Origin: Cervus elaphus
Lineage: Eukaryota > Chordata > Mammalia > Artiodactyla > Cervidae
NCBI RefSeq assembly: GCF_910594005.1
Contig: NC_057827.1
Location: 5,332,001 to 5,396,000, forward strand
Direction of reading: 5' to 3'
Length of the DNA: 64,000 bases
A model generated the notes under the pieces. It saw only the letters and a program-made list of their open reading frames with translations. It had not been told where the DNA came from and did not search any database. The translations under genes were made by a program, and so were the position numbers. Below, in pieces: positions 10,886 to 22,849 of the stretch (the stretch's first letter is position 1; each line of letters starts with the position of its first letter).

Positions 10886-12204
10886 AAGAACCTGAGGATC
10901 TAGCAGCCAAAAATTGAAGCAAAAGCCTAGCTCGTACCCAACATGAGATGGGGAAGTAAAGACCATGTGCTCCAAAGCAAGGACATTCTGCCTTGTTCAG
11001 TATCCATATTGTTCACCTTAAAAGAAGACCTTCAAGCTCCTCAAATGCAAATACTCTCTACTGTTGTAGCTATTGATCTTTATATATAAGAGGACTGCTC
11101 ACAGAATCTGCAGGTCTAACACTGCCCCAGCACGAAAATAAAACATCCACATTCATAGTGTACCAGAGAATAGCTGAGGTCCAGGTGTGGATAGGTCCTG
11201 TTAAAAGGGCTTTGCCTTGTGTGTCAACAGACATGAATCCTGATGCAAAGTTCACCTTCCTCTACATAATTTGGTGCCAAATGAAGTGATGTTTAAGCCA
11301 GTTGCTCTCTTTTTATACCACACCTGAAATTGTATCCCAAGCAGAATGGTCCTTCTAATGTAGCCAAATAAGATGGATCTGGCTGGCAGGCTTGAGCTCT
11401 TAATGACCTTGCTGTAGGTCTACAGGGATGATCTCTGGGTTTAAAGGTGCTTACAAATTAGTCTATCAGTGTGCCCAGATGTACCTGCATTGTAACTAGA
11501 GTCCTACAAATCTCAGACATAGACATATTATGGTGCTTTGCAAGGGGTATCTGTAAGATTTGATGGAGATCTGCCTAACGAGTCATAGATCCCATACTGT
11601 GGTTCCATTCTGAGCCAGGCCCTATCACATATACTAAGATTTACCACCAGTCAGTTTCTCCTCTCCTTCCTTGCTCTCACCTCTCCCACCACAGAACAGA
11701 TCAATTGCACAGATGAAATCACTTCAGGCTGATGGTGCCCAGTGCTAACCTCAATATATGCCTCAATGACATTGTTTATTTCAAATTAAAATTACTGAAG
11801 AAACAGCCAATGCAAGAGGGACACTCTGATTCTCCTTTTTGTCATTCTGAATTCAGGAAACAAATCTCTCATGTGAAAGGTGCTGCCCTTGAATCTTGAG
11901 GTAAGTGAACAGACACCCTTATATCCAGAGGTGAGGAATTCAGGTCATGAGGCCTATACACACAAACTTTATTACTTCTTTAATTTACTGCTCCAATCCA
12001 AAACTTTGTTCTGTGAACTGCTAACAAATGTTTTGTTTCTTTGTCTAAAAGTACAAAGGTTGCCTGCTTTGGCCACTTCTTAGGGTTCCATTTTTGTGAG
12101 ACCTCCATGTGAATTAATTTATATGTGCTTCTTTTTTCTCCTTTTAATGTTTTGTGTCAATTTGATTATTCAGACCTAAGAACTCAAGTGGGATGGGGGA
12201 TATT
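10886..12204. other. Unassigned DNA
   Basis: No reliable coding or repeat signal. The last ~160 bases (about 12040-12200) have a T-rich, LTR-like look (agacctccatgtgaattaatt...), but I cannot show paired LTRs or a primer-binding site. Confidence 0.4.
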
Positions 12205-12424
12205 TCCCCTCCCCTTCCATGGTGGCTCAGAGGGTAAAACATCTGCCTACAAGGCAGGAGACCTGGGTTCAATCCCTGGGTCAGGAATATCCCCTGGAGA
12301 AGGAAATGACAACCCACTCCAGCATTCTTGCCTGGTAAATCCCACAGATGGAGGAGCCTAGTAGGCTACAGTCCATGGGGTCACAAAGAGTCGGATACAA
12401 CTGAGAGACTTCACTTTCACTGTC
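12205..12424 (+). mobile_element. Bov-tA SINE
   Basis: Full-length pattern: tRNA-like head (ggtggctcagagggtaaaac, ggttcaatccctggg as B box), then the common body (ggaaatgacaacccactcc, gggctacagtccatgggg-like) and an end in 'ttcactttcact'. Confidence 0.93.
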
Positions 12425-12763
12425 AACAAGGAAGGTGGCTGGACCTGTTTCCCATTCTGAGGCTGCTGCTGCTCAGAGTTTCTGAGACATGTGACCAAGA
12501 CCAGCAGAAGGTAAGATTCCTTAACATGTTAGTCTCCCCATCTCAGACCCCAAGGTCTTTTGCAAAAGGAAGTGATAAGTGAAACTTTTCCTTTCTCTCT
12601 CACTCAATTCTAATTTCTAAGTTTTTCTCTCAATTTACCTTAGGAAGATAAAATATTTCTGGAACTAAATTCCTTGAACTTGGCAAAACTTGGAGAGTCT
12701 TCTCTCAGAGTTTGTTATGTGTATATGTCTATTTGCCTGTGTATTATGCTCTTTCTCATGTTC
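12425..12763. other. Unassigned DNA with splice-like motifs
   Basis: A perfect-looking donor (cagaaggtaagat, about 12504-12516) and a polypyrimidine/acceptor (tctcaatttaccttagg, about 12628-12644) bracket about 130 bases. No coding frame on either side supports an exon. It may be retroviral leader debris or chance. Confidence 0.25.
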
Positions 12764-12972
12764 ATGCATGCTAAGTCATTTCAGTCATGTCTGACTCTGT
12801 AGCCCTAATGACTGTAGCCTACCAGGCTCCTCTGGTCATGGAATTCTCCAGGCAAGAATACTGGAGTGAGTTGCCGTGTCCTCCTCCAGGGGATCTTCCC
12901 AACCCAAGGATTGATGCCAGGTCTCCCACATTGCAGCTGGATTCTTTACCATCTGATCCACCAGGGAAGTCT
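12764..12972 (-). mobile_element. Bov-tA SINE, antisense
   Basis: Antisense body (tccaggcaagaatactggag) and antisense tRNA-like head ending 'accatctgatccaccaggga'. Confidence 0.93.
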
Positions 12973-14189
12973 GCTGCTTATCATAAGGAGGAAAAAAATA
13001 TAGGGCGGGAAACAGGCGGAGTCACTGTCAGATTGCTTTCTGAGCTAATCTCACAGGCTGGCGAGTTAAGCATTGTCACCAGACCAGTATTTTAGTCAAA
13101 CTCAGCTGTGGATCCTCTATGTAAAATGGGATGAGTTCCCTCCCCCCATCTTTCTCTGTTTGTAAACTTGGCTTTGTGTCGAGTGAGAATATTCTCTGTA
13201 GTATCTGCCATCTGCAAGGTGCATTTACTTGAGTGCAACTGGTGGCCAGTTAAATAGACTGGGATCCTGAGACACACAGTCATAAGCAGCACTTTATTTG
13301 TCTGCTGTGACGGCTTCCAGGGGAGTTTGTCCTAAGGGATCCCAGTCTGCTTCATATCACCCTTTGTTGGTTGTCATTGCTGGAAAATCCCATTCTGGTA
13401 GCATCTCCCCAGTGCACTGATTAACACTTTTATAGGTGAAGGTGTCCCACATTTTTGTGGAACACTGGAGATACCATTTCACTACACCATTCTTACTGCT
13501 AGTAGCATGGGTGGCTATTTACCTTTTCAGACTAAATCTGAAAGTGAACTTTCTTGGCCGTGTGAGGGTTATAATCTTTTGTGAGATGCCTCTTACATCT
13601 TTGATTAAGCCAAAAATTGCTAGTTGGTTTGAGTCAACATTTTAATTGAAAATAAGATCCTACTTACCAATAGTCAGATAATAGATACTTTAAATTGCCT
13701 GCCTTTAAAAGGAAAAAATTTGGGAGCCCTCATCGTAAGCAACTGTCATATTGATGCCTATAGAAGAATCAAATTGAAAGGAAAACAATTATAGTTAGGA
13801 GTGTTAAGGAGCCCCTTAGAAGATCACCTTAAAAATCACTCTTCTCAGCAGTTCCCCAGGTCCTCTTACAAATAACCAGGAAATAAATCAGCTAGAGTAG
13901 TATTTAGGGGCTTAAAGAAACAACTCTCTTAGACTTGAAAATTCCTACAAAACCAAAGTACAACTCTAGAAACAAGTCAAGGCCCACCTATCTTTACCAT
14001 CATAAAACCTTACCTATTCCTCTCAAAATGTTTGTAGTTAGTATAAAAGATCAGGATATTGGAGAAAAGTTGTCTTGTACTTCAAAAATATCTTAATAAT
14101 AATTACCCTAAGACTTATGATAGTAGACAAATATACTCCAAACTCCCAGGAGAGAACTACATTTTTATTTATCTGTTCTTTACGTTATG
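12973..14189. other. Unassigned DNA
   Basis: Mixed composition with no recognised repeat. A 69-codon open frame at 13436-13645 (+) has a hydrophobic start but no family match, so I do not call it a gene. Confidence 0.35.
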
Positions 14190-17100
14190 AATCTTATCAT
14201 GTCTCAGAGAGATCCAGATGGCAGAGCAGATGGATATGGAACTCACCTTCTGGCAACAAGCATGCCAACATTCATATACATATGGAACTCTCACAGAAAA
14301 CCAACTGGAAACTAGCAGAAAACCTCTTATACCAACAAAGCTGCAGGAAAGATCCCCACACAGTCAGGTAGAATGTGGCATAAATAAAGATCAGAATGGG
14401 TCTGATGGCAGCCTTCTCACCACACTTTTCATCACAAACCTGCATCAGGTAGGGCTGCTAGTATGGGCAGCACTAGGTGCTGACCCTTGAGGAGATGGGC
14501 CCTGGAGAAGACTTGGTCTAGCTCCACAGAGACAGCCCAGAAGGCCTAGGGTGTGGTCTTGACTGAAAATTAGAGCCCACTGTCAGTGCATGCATGGTAG
14601 TAGTGGGTCTGACAGGGGTGGACTTTGTTGGTGTGTACAGCAGGTGTCACTATATAAATGCATCCCATTGGTAGATAGATCCTGGGGAGGAGTATGTAGT
14701 GGTTCATTTCCCAGTGGAAGCTCTCCCATTCCACCTACCCTTCATCATAGCTTGGAGCTAGACCTGGGGTGAATAGGTCCTGGAAAGGTCTTGCAACAGA
14801 TGCAGCACAGGTCCCAGGGCTTAACAGCAGTACCACATCAATTTATGCACCCAGAGCACCCCAGACCCAAGCACCAGCCTAGAACTAGGTCTGGGGCAAA
14901 CACAACAGAGAAAGGGACATGACCTCAGCCTTTTTCTAGGTGGAATGTGGATTCCTGCACAAGTAACACATAGGTCTTCTTGACCACTTGGGCCTCATTT
15001 GTTTCAGCAATTATCTTCTTAGAGATGGAGCACACACTTAGGGACAATGGAGCCTTATAAAACTTGACACTTGGGGCATCTACTCAAAAAACTAGGGATC
15101 AGAATCTGCTCCCAAAGGGCTGTGACAGCCATGGAGGAAAGAAATAGCCCCCCCTTACCATCTTTAGGTCTTCCCTGGTGACTCAGGTGGTAAAGAATCT
15201 GCCTGCAATGCAGGAGACCCAGTTCAATTCCTGGGTTGGAAAGATCCCCTGGAGAAGGGAACAGCAACTCGCTGTAGTATTATTACCTGGAGAATTCCAT
15301 GGACAGAAGAGCCTGGTGGGCTATAGTCCATGGGGTTGCAAAGAGTCAGACACAACTGAGCATCTAACACTATTACTTTCACTTAACATCCACAGTGGAG
15401 GCTCTGGATATCACAACACTAACCCCCTATTAAGGGGATTGAGAAAAGATGTGGCTGGCACCCGTACCAATAAAGCTCTCATACCAAAAATACTGGATGC
15501 ATACAGTCTGCACAGGGATGTTCCCACATAAGCACACCCCTTCAAGACCACAATAGATAACAATCTCTCTTACATTTAGAGAGACAGAAAAAGTGAAGTA
15601 AATGAAAAAGCAAAGAAAGGACTTCCAATCAAAAACACAAGATAAATCCCCAGAAAGAACAAATAATGAAACAGACCTCACCAGTCTACTAGACCCCAAG
15701 TTGAAAAAGGAGGTAGTAAAAATGCTAAAGGAATAAACAAAAATTACCAACAGAAATACAGATCCCCTTAAAAAGTAAATGGAAACTATGAAGAAGAAGA
15801 ATAAAAATTAGACAACTGAATTGCCAAGATAAAAACGAATCTAGAAGCAATGGATAGCAGACTAAAAAATGCAGAAGAACAAATAGGAGATCTAGAAGAG
15901 ACAATAATGGAAATCACCCAATCAGAACAGCAGAAAGACAAATTTTAAAAAAAAAAGCTGCATAAGAGTTCTGTGGGATGACATAAAACATGCCAACCTA
16001 CATATAATAGAGGTTCCAGAAAAAGACAGAGAGGAGATATAAAATGCTCTGGCTGAAAAATGTATTAAACCTAAAGAAACTAAACACAGCTATCCAGTTT
16101 CAGGAAGCACAGGGGGTCCCAAATAAGAAACTAAACAGACCTACCCCATGAAATCATAATTAAAATGATAAAAATTAAAGATAAAAAGAGGATTCTAAAG
16201 ACAGAGAAAACAGATTCAGTTACAAGGGAACCTCTATAAGGCTGCCAGCTGATTTCTCTACAGATATTTTGCAGAACAGAAGGGAGTGGCATGATAAAGT
16301 CAAAGTTCTAAAAGGGGAAAACCTGCAACCTAGGATACTTTACCCAGCAAGATTATCATTTAAATAAAAAAATTGATAAGGATATAAAGAATTTCTCAGA
16401 CAAGAAAAAATACAATGCATAGCAATATTAAAGCTGTCTAAAGGAAATACTGAAAGAAAAAGAAGCAGGAATCTATAGGAAAGGAAAAGTCACAATAGGA
16501 AATAAAAATATATAAAATGATTGAAAAGCAATTAAAAATTAGTTTATGGGTTAAAAATTGTAAAAGTGATTATACTGTAATTAACAGAGAAAGGATAAAC
16601 ATGAAGCTAAAAATTGAAAAAAATAATGTGTGGTAGGTAATCAAAAAAAAAAAATCCTTAAGAATGTGTTTGAACTTATAAGACTGTCAGTCTAAAGCAA
16701 ATGTATACAGCTATGGATTAGGACACTTGAAAACCAGGGTAATCACAAATCAAAAGCTTGCAATGGATTCACACACAAAAAACAAACCAACAAAAAATGA
16801 AGTCAAACATAATACAACAGAAAACCACCAAAAGACAAAAGGAAAAAAAGATAAACAAAGAAGTACAAAATCAACTGGAAAACAAGATTTAATATGGTAA
16901 TAAGTACCTACCCATTAATTGATTTAAATGGCAATGGACTAAATGCTGTGATATAAGACATAGAGTGACAGATTGGATGAAGAAAACAAGACCCTACAAT
17001 GCACTGCCTACAAGAGTTCACTTCAGAGTAAAAGTCACAGTCATACTGACAATAGGTGGATGGAAAAAATGCATTTCCCACAAATGGAAATAAGAAGAAA

Positions 17101-17226
17101 ACAGGAAAAGTAATACTCAGAAAACAGACTATAAAAAAGTGAATAAAAGAAAGACAACAAACAACATTATATGATTGAATGATGTGTACAAAAAAGGGGA
17201 TATTACACTTGTTAAAATATATGCAC
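14190..17226 (+). mobile_element. Old L1: 5' UTR, ORF1 relic, ORF2 start
   Basis: Outer element of a nest. 5' UTR-like sequence starts near 'agagatccagatggcagag'. A decayed ORF1 region lies at about 15700-16450 (stretches matching 'ctgcaacctaggatactttacccagcaag'), then the ORF2 endonuclease beginning at about 16880 (aatggcaatggactaaatgct). Many stops. It is split at 17226 by a younger L1 and resumes at 18657. Confidence 0.8.
15173..15390 (+). mobile_element. Bov-tA SINE inside the L1 5' UTR
   Basis: Head 'cttccctggtgactcaggtggtaaag', B box 'agttcaattcctggg', body and terminal 'ttactttcactt'. Confidence 0.93.
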
Positions 17227-17603
17227 TTGTAAACATAGGCAGAACACTCTTTTACATAAATCACAGTAATATCTTTTTTGATATGCCTCCCAGAATAATG
17301 GAAATAAAAACAAAAACAAACAAATGGAACCTGCTTGAACTCAAGTGCTTTTACCCAGCAAAGGAAACAATAAAAAATCAAAAGAGTCAACTCACAGACT
17401 GAGATAATATATTTGCAAGTGATGTGACCAACAAGGGATTAGTCTCCAAAATTTACAAACAGTTCATGTGTCTCAATATCAATCAAACAAACAAGCCAAC
17501 CAAAAAAAAAAAATTTGCAGAAGACCTAAAGAGACTTTCCTCTCAAAAAGACATACAGATGACCAAGAGGTACATGAAAAGATGTCCAACATCATTAATT
17601 ATT

Positions 17604-17669
17604 CAGTTCAGTCACTCAGTCGTGTCTGACTCTTTGCAACCCCATGAATCACAGCATGCCAGGCCTCCC
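17604..17669 (-). mobile_element. 66-bp BovB 3' stub with TSD
   Basis: Antisense BovB terminus (cagttcagtcactcagtcgt to aggcctccc) inserted in L1 ORF2, flanked by taattatt at 17596-17603 and 17670-17677. Extreme 5' truncation. Confidence 0.87.
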
Positions 17670-18500
17670 TAATTATTAGAGAAATGCAAATCAAAACTAA
17701 AATGAATTATCACCTCACAGCAGTCAAAATTACTATAATCAAAAAATCTACAAACAATAAATGCTGGAGAGTGTATGGAGAGAAGGGGACCCTCCTACAC
17801 TGTTGGCAGGAATGTAAATTGATATAGCCACTATGGACAACAGTATGGAGGGTTCTTAAAAAACTAAAAACATAGCTACCATATGACCCTGAAATTCAAC
17901 TCCTGGGCACATACCCAGGGAAAAACATGGTCTGAAAGGATATATGCATCCCAATGTTCATTGCAGCATTGTTTACAATAGCTAAGACATGGACGCAAAT
18001 GTGCATCAACAGAGAAACAAATAAAGAAGATATGGTACATAGATGCAATGGAATATTACTCAGCCATTAAATGAATGGGATAATACTATCTGCAACAACA
18101 TGGATGGGCCTAGAGGTTGCCATACTGATATAAAGTAAGTCAGATAGAGAAGGAGAAATATCATATGGCATCCCTTATATGTGAAATCTAAAAAGAAATG
18201 ATGCAAATGAATCTATGTAAAAATCAGAAAAAAGACTCACAGACATAGAAAATGGACTTATAGTTTCTGGGGGAAGAATGGGGAAGAGATAGACAGTTTG
18301 GGATCAACATATACACACTGCTATATTTAAAATGGATAACCAACACGGCATTACTGTATGCATAGCATAGAGAACTCTGCTCAACCTTATGTGGCAACGT
18401 AGATAGGAGGGGAGTTTGGAGGAGAATGGATACATGTAAACGTATGGCTGAGTCACTTTCCTGTCCACCTGAAACTATCACAACAATGTTAATTGGCTAT

Positions 18501-18607
18501 TCAGTTCAGTTCAGTCGCTCAGTTGTGTCCGACTCTGCAACCCCATGAACTGCAGCACGCCAGGCCTCCCTGTCCATCACCAACTCCTGGAGCTTACCCA
18601 AACTCAC
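18501..18607 (-). mobile_element. 107-bp BovB 3' stub with TSD
   Basis: Antisense BovB end, tcagttcagttcagtcgctc to 'cccaaactcac'. Flanked by taattggctat (18490-18500) and taactggctat (18608-18618). Inserted in the L1 3' UTR. Confidence 0.88.
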
Positions 18608-19408
18608 TAACTGGCTATACTCCAATACAAAAAAACAAAGAAAATAAAAGCTTTAATTAAAGCATATATGCACCCAACATAGAAGAACCTAAAATATAAA
18701 ACAAATACTAACAGACATAAAGGGATAAATTGACAGGAATACAGCAATAGTAGGAGACTTTGACACTCTATTGGTGTTATCGGACAGATATTCCACCTGG
18801 AAAATCAATACGGCAATAGAAATCCAAAACAATACAACTGACAGTTGAAATTAATTGATATCTACAGGACACTACATGAAAAAGAGAAAAAAAAAACAGA
18901 AATACACATTCTTTTCAAGCACACATGGAACAATCTCTGAAAGAGATCACATACTATGTCACAGAACAAGCCTCAACAAATTTAAGAGGATAGAATTCTT
19001 TCAACCATCTGTTTTGACCACAGTGGTATGTACAAAAAAGGAAATTAACCACAGAAAGAAATCTTGGTGAAAAAATGAACAAATGGAGATGAAATAGCAT
19101 GCTACTTAAAAAATTAATCAATGAAGAAATCAAAGAGGACATCAGAAGGTACCTCAAGAAAAATAACAATGAAAACACAGCCTTACAAAATCCATAAGTT
19201 GCAGTTCTAAGAGGAAGTTTGTTGATACAGGCTTTCCTCAAGAAACAAGAAACATCTCATATAAACAACCTAAACTACCATCTTAAAAAACAGAAAATAA
19301 AAACAAAACAAATAAAACCCAAGTCAGCATAAGGACCAAATAAATATCAGAAAAGAAATAAATAAAATAGATAAAAACAATAGAAAAGATCAAAGAAACC
19401 AAGAACTA

Positions 19409-19595
19409 TTTTTTTTTTTTTTGCCAGTAAACAACTTAGTCTTTTATTTGCCCAAGGCCAGCTGTTGCAGGCACTGAGGCCGCAAGACTTCCAGAGAGAT
19501 GGGTGTGGCGAGCCATCCTGCTTCCCAGGTGCTTCCTGCCCCATCCTGCTTCCTGCAGGAGATGGGAGAGTAGATAAAATATACCCTTGCACCAT
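19409..19595 (-). pseudogene. Antisense retrocopy of an mRNA 3' end, source unknown
   Basis: Reading the minus strand: GC-rich sequence, then aaataaaagactaag with a polyadenylation signal (AATAAA at 19447-19452 complement), 24 bases, then A14 (T-run at 19409-19422). This is the exact layout of a processed transcript end and does not match L1, BovB or Bov SINEs. The 5' limit is unclear, near 19590. I could not identify the parent gene. Inserted in the outer L1 ORF2. Confidence 0.6.
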
Positions 19596-19606
19596 CAAGT
19601 ATCTCA

Positions 19607-19610
<4 letters not shown>

Positions 19611-19640
<30 letters not shown>

Positions 19641-19756
19641 CCCCTCAGGTGTGTCTGACACTGCAACCCCATGGACTGTAGCCCACCAGGTTCCTCTGTT
19701 CGAGGGAATTTCCAGGCAAGAGTACTGGAGTAGGTTGCCATTTCCTTCTCTTGAAG
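19611..19756 (-). mobile_element. Partial Bov-tA/BOV-A SINE with (TG)n
   Basis: A (TG)n tract at 19611-19638 is followed by the antisense SINE body (cctcaggtgtgtctgacact to ggttgccatttccttctc). The tract is the (CA)n tail of the SINE in sense orientation. The tRNA-like head is absent. Confidence 0.85.
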
Positions 19757-20313
19757 TATTTTTTTAAAGAAAATAAACAGCACTTGCAAACCTCTAGCCA
19801 GGCTCACCAAGAAGAAAAGAGAGAGGATCCAAATAAACAAAATAAGTCAGAAAAAAGGAGAAATAGCAACCAATTCCATAGAAATGCAATAGAATTATAA
19901 GAGAAACCCATGAACAGTTATATGCCAACAAACTGAACAACCTCAAAGAAATGGATGCTTCTAGAAACATATAACCTGCTACAGCTGAGTCAAGAAAAAA
20001 CAGATAATTTGAACAGACTGATCACAAGAAGTGAGATAAAATCGGTATTTTAAAACAATAACAACCACCTTCCTGAAAACAAAAGTCCAGAACCGTGTAT
20101 CTTAATTGGGAATTTCTATAAAACATACAAAAATACTTGTATCTATTTGTCTCAAACTCTTCCAAAAGACTGAAGAGGAAGGAACACTTTAAAAGTAACT
20201 CTATGAAGCCCCTATCACCCTGAAAACAAAACCAGACAGTGACAGTACCAAAGATAAGAAAATTACAGGACAATAGCTTTGAGAAGTATATATATATACA
20301 TATATATATATAT

Positions 20314-20645
20314 CCAATGTGACTGTATTTTAAGATACAATATATAAGGAAATAATTAAGATTAAATGATGTCATAGGGTGGGGCCCTGATCCAATAGGA
20401 TTAATATCCTTGAAGAGGAAACACCAGACAGCTTACTGTCTCTCTCTCTCTGCACACGAAGACAGCACAAAGGCAGTTGTCTGCAAGTAAGGATGACACT
20501 CTCACCAGAAACCAAAACAAGCATCTTGATCTTAAATTTTACATCTTCCAGAACTATGAGACTTAATGTTTATTGTTTAATGTAATCTATGGTATTTTGC
20601 TATGGTGCCCAAGCAAATAATACAGTAACAAAATAATAGCTCATT
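20314..20645 (+). mobile_element. MaLR LTR (MLT1/MST type)
   Basis: Matches the familiar MaLR pattern: 'gatgtcatagggtggggccctgatccaata', 'ctgtctctctctctctgca', 'accttgatcttaa'-like, 'ccagaactatgagactt', then 'tatggtattttgctatgg'. Confidence 0.8.
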
Positions 20646-20834
20646 TCCACCTAGTTTGTAAGGAAATTAACAATACTACAATAGTACAACCCTGCATATG
20701 AGAATCTCATGTTTATATTTAAAGCCAGAAAGTGAGAATCTTATTATTTCTTGGGATAAAGTTAGTTCTCTCCTAATATATTTATTGTTTTATATTTCAG
20801 GTTCCTATCTATATTTCTCATGAGATAACATTGC

Positions 20835-21036
20835 CATACTTAGTTGCTCAGTCATGTCTGACTCTTTGCAACCCCATGGACTGTAGCCCACCAGGTTCCT
20901 CTGTCCATAGGGATTCTCCAGGCAAGAATGCTGGAGAGGGTTGCCATGTTTTCCTCCAGGAGATCTTCCCAATCTAGGGATTGAACCCAGGTCTACCTCA
21001 ATGTAGGCAGATTCTTTACCATCTGAGCCACCACGG
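20835..21036 (-). mobile_element. Bov-tA SINE, antisense, with TSD
   Basis: Antisense body and head (ending 'accatctgagccaccacgg'). The duplication aacattgc lies at 20827-20834 and 21037-21044. Confidence 0.93.
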
Positions 21037-21059
21037 AACATTGCTTTCATGCAAAGAGA

Positions 21060-22080
21060 TACAAATCAAATTTATTTTTTAAATTATTTATTCAATTATC
21101 TTAATACCATTTCTTGATAAAAGCTATCTTCATTACTCTGAAGTTCCATACTTGTTAAGAATTAAACATCCTTGTGCAGGGGTCTATTTCTGAACTTTCT
21201 TTTTTATTCAGTTTTCTCTCTATGATTGCAACAATGTCCAGTATTTTAATTAGTTAGCCTTGAAATGCATTTTGATATCTGGTAAAAGTAATTCTTTTTT
21301 TCCCCTTCATTGCCTAATTATATTTGGTTGTTAGCACTTGCATATGCATTTTACTCTGAACCTAGCCAGTCATGCACACACTGATTTTCATTGAGTTTCT
21401 AGATAATACATGGATCAAATTTCTAGATATTAACCTTCTTAAAATATTACATCTTTACTTCTTTATAATAGAATAATTTTCAATGTATTTAGGACATCAT
21501 AAATTTCTCTCAGTTACAGTTTATATATTTCTACATAAGTATCTTTATCCCTAAAATATTAAAAATGCATCTTTAGTTCTATAGTTCTAAAATTTCATTT
21601 CTAACTGTTCACTATAGACATGCAAATATACAGTTGGTTTTTATATATTGATTTTTCTCAATGGCTTTCTAAATTTATTACTTCAAATAGTTCAACTATA
21701 GCTTCTTCTTTATTTTCAACTGTCCCCCTGTTGATAATTATTTTCCAGTTGTAATATGCTATATTTATCTTCTTTCCTCATTACAGTAGATAAGACTTTA
21801 AGTAAAAATTTAAATATAAATGTTGGTTAATGACACTGTGTCTCATTCTTGGTGTCAGAGGATAATCTTTGTACATTTCAGCATTTATATTAATCAGTAA
21901 GACATTTATCTAGAGTTCTTAAAGAGAATTTCTTTATTCAGTTAGGGAAATTGATTTCTGTTCCTGTTGCCCCAATATTTTTTTATCAGAAATGCATATT
22001 GCTTAAACATGAAAATGTGGATTTTTGAGAGTTTATTATTTTTTTCTCCTTAATATTTTAATGTGGTTATTTATACTAGT
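21060..22080 (-). mobile_element. Old L1 (L1M) ORF2, antisense
   Basis: Diverged antisense ORF2, recognisable from 'ggggtctatttctgaactttc' at about 21179 through the 'ttagcactt' and 'agacatttatctagagttctt' stretches. No open frame. Confidence 0.65.
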
Positions 22081-22100
22081 TGATTTTGTTTCTTTTCATC

Positions 22101-22375
22101 ATTCCTAGAAACATCTTTATCTCAAGTGCTCTTAAATACTTCTCTGCATGCATTACAGATGTATATAATTTCCACTCATTGGTATGGTGCTGTTCTCAAT
22201 GCAGCTTGCAAGTAGCATTTTATAAATGCCTTAACTACAAGTATTCTCAAACACTTCTCTGCATGCATTTCAGAATGGGTTTAACTTCCTTTCACTGATA
22301 TAACACTGTTCTCAATGGACTTGCAAACAGCATTTTAAATGCATCTTGAAGTTAGTGTTCCTGGAAACATCTTTG
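22101..22375. repeat. Diverged ~115-130-bp tandem duplication
   Basis: acttctctgcatgcatt recurs at 22138 and 22253, each followed by '(t/a)cag', 'ca(c)t..t(g/a)..', 'ctgttctcaatg' and 'agcatttta.aaatgc'. A third unit starts at 22357 with 'ttcctggaaacatcttt', echoing 'ttcctagaaacatcttt' at 22102. Confidence 0.75.
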
Positions 22376-22429
22376 TGTGTGGTGTTGTGTACATGCATGT
22401 GAATCAGTTCTTTCCTTTTATTTATTTCG

Positions 22430-22830
22430 TATTGATATATACATGACTTAAACCATTATATTAGTTTCAGGTGTACAATAAAGCAATTTGGTATTTGTTT
22501 ATATTGTGAAATGATCACCACAATAAGTCTAGTTATAACATCCATCACCACACAAAGTTATAATTTTTTTTTTTAATGAAGAGAATGTTGAGATCTACTT
22601 TCTAAGCAACTTTCAGCACACAACGTATTATTATTAACTATAGTCATCATTACACCTCCAGGACTTCTTTATTTCATAACTGGAAGTTTGTTCATTTTGG
22701 CTACCTTCACTCTTTTCACCTAGCCCCATCTCTGGGTATGGAAACCACTTATCTGTTTTCTATATACATAAATGTGTTATTTTTTCCAAATGATTTTTAA
22801 ATATTGACATCATGAGAATTAACTCTTCTT
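22430..22830 (-). mobile_element. L1M 3' UTR, antisense
   Basis: Typical antisense L1M 3' end: 'aaatgatcaccacaataagtc', 'gttgagatctactttctaag', 'tattattaactatagtcat', 'ttcataactggaagtttgt'. A T-run interrupts it at 22565-22575. Confidence 0.8.
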
Positions 22831-22849
22831 TGTTTTATGTTCACTCTTT

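Larger units (their letters stand above)
17227..18656 (+). mobile_element. 5'-truncated L1 nested in older L1
   Basis: ORF2 C-terminal coding (GRTLFYINHSN..., then NKGLVSKIYKQF) and 3' UTR to an A-rich end near 18630-18650. Flanked by ttaaaatatatgcac (17212-17226) and ttaaagcatatatgcac (18657-18673), a target-site duplication within the outer ORF2. Two BovB stubs are nested inside it. Confidence 0.87.
18657..20290 (+). mobile_element. Outer old L1, ORF2 endonuclease-RT part
   Basis: Continuation of 14190-17226. It matches the L1 endonuclease region from 'gcatatatgcacccaac' through 'caataatagtaggagactt'-like and 'cacattcttttcaagcacac' blocks into the start of RT. Interrupted at about 19409-19756 by a retrocopy and a SINE. 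Ends in a TA repeat at about 20285-20312. Confidence 0.85.

Noticed and set aside
12504..12644. Small intron with good donor and acceptor
   Set aside because: Neither side has a coding frame or a recognisable exon; motifs this short arise by chance.
16908..17390. 160-codon minus-strand frame with hydrophobic content
   Set aside because: It is the reverse of L1 ORF2 in AT-rich DNA, which often gives Phe/Ile/Tyr-rich false frames.
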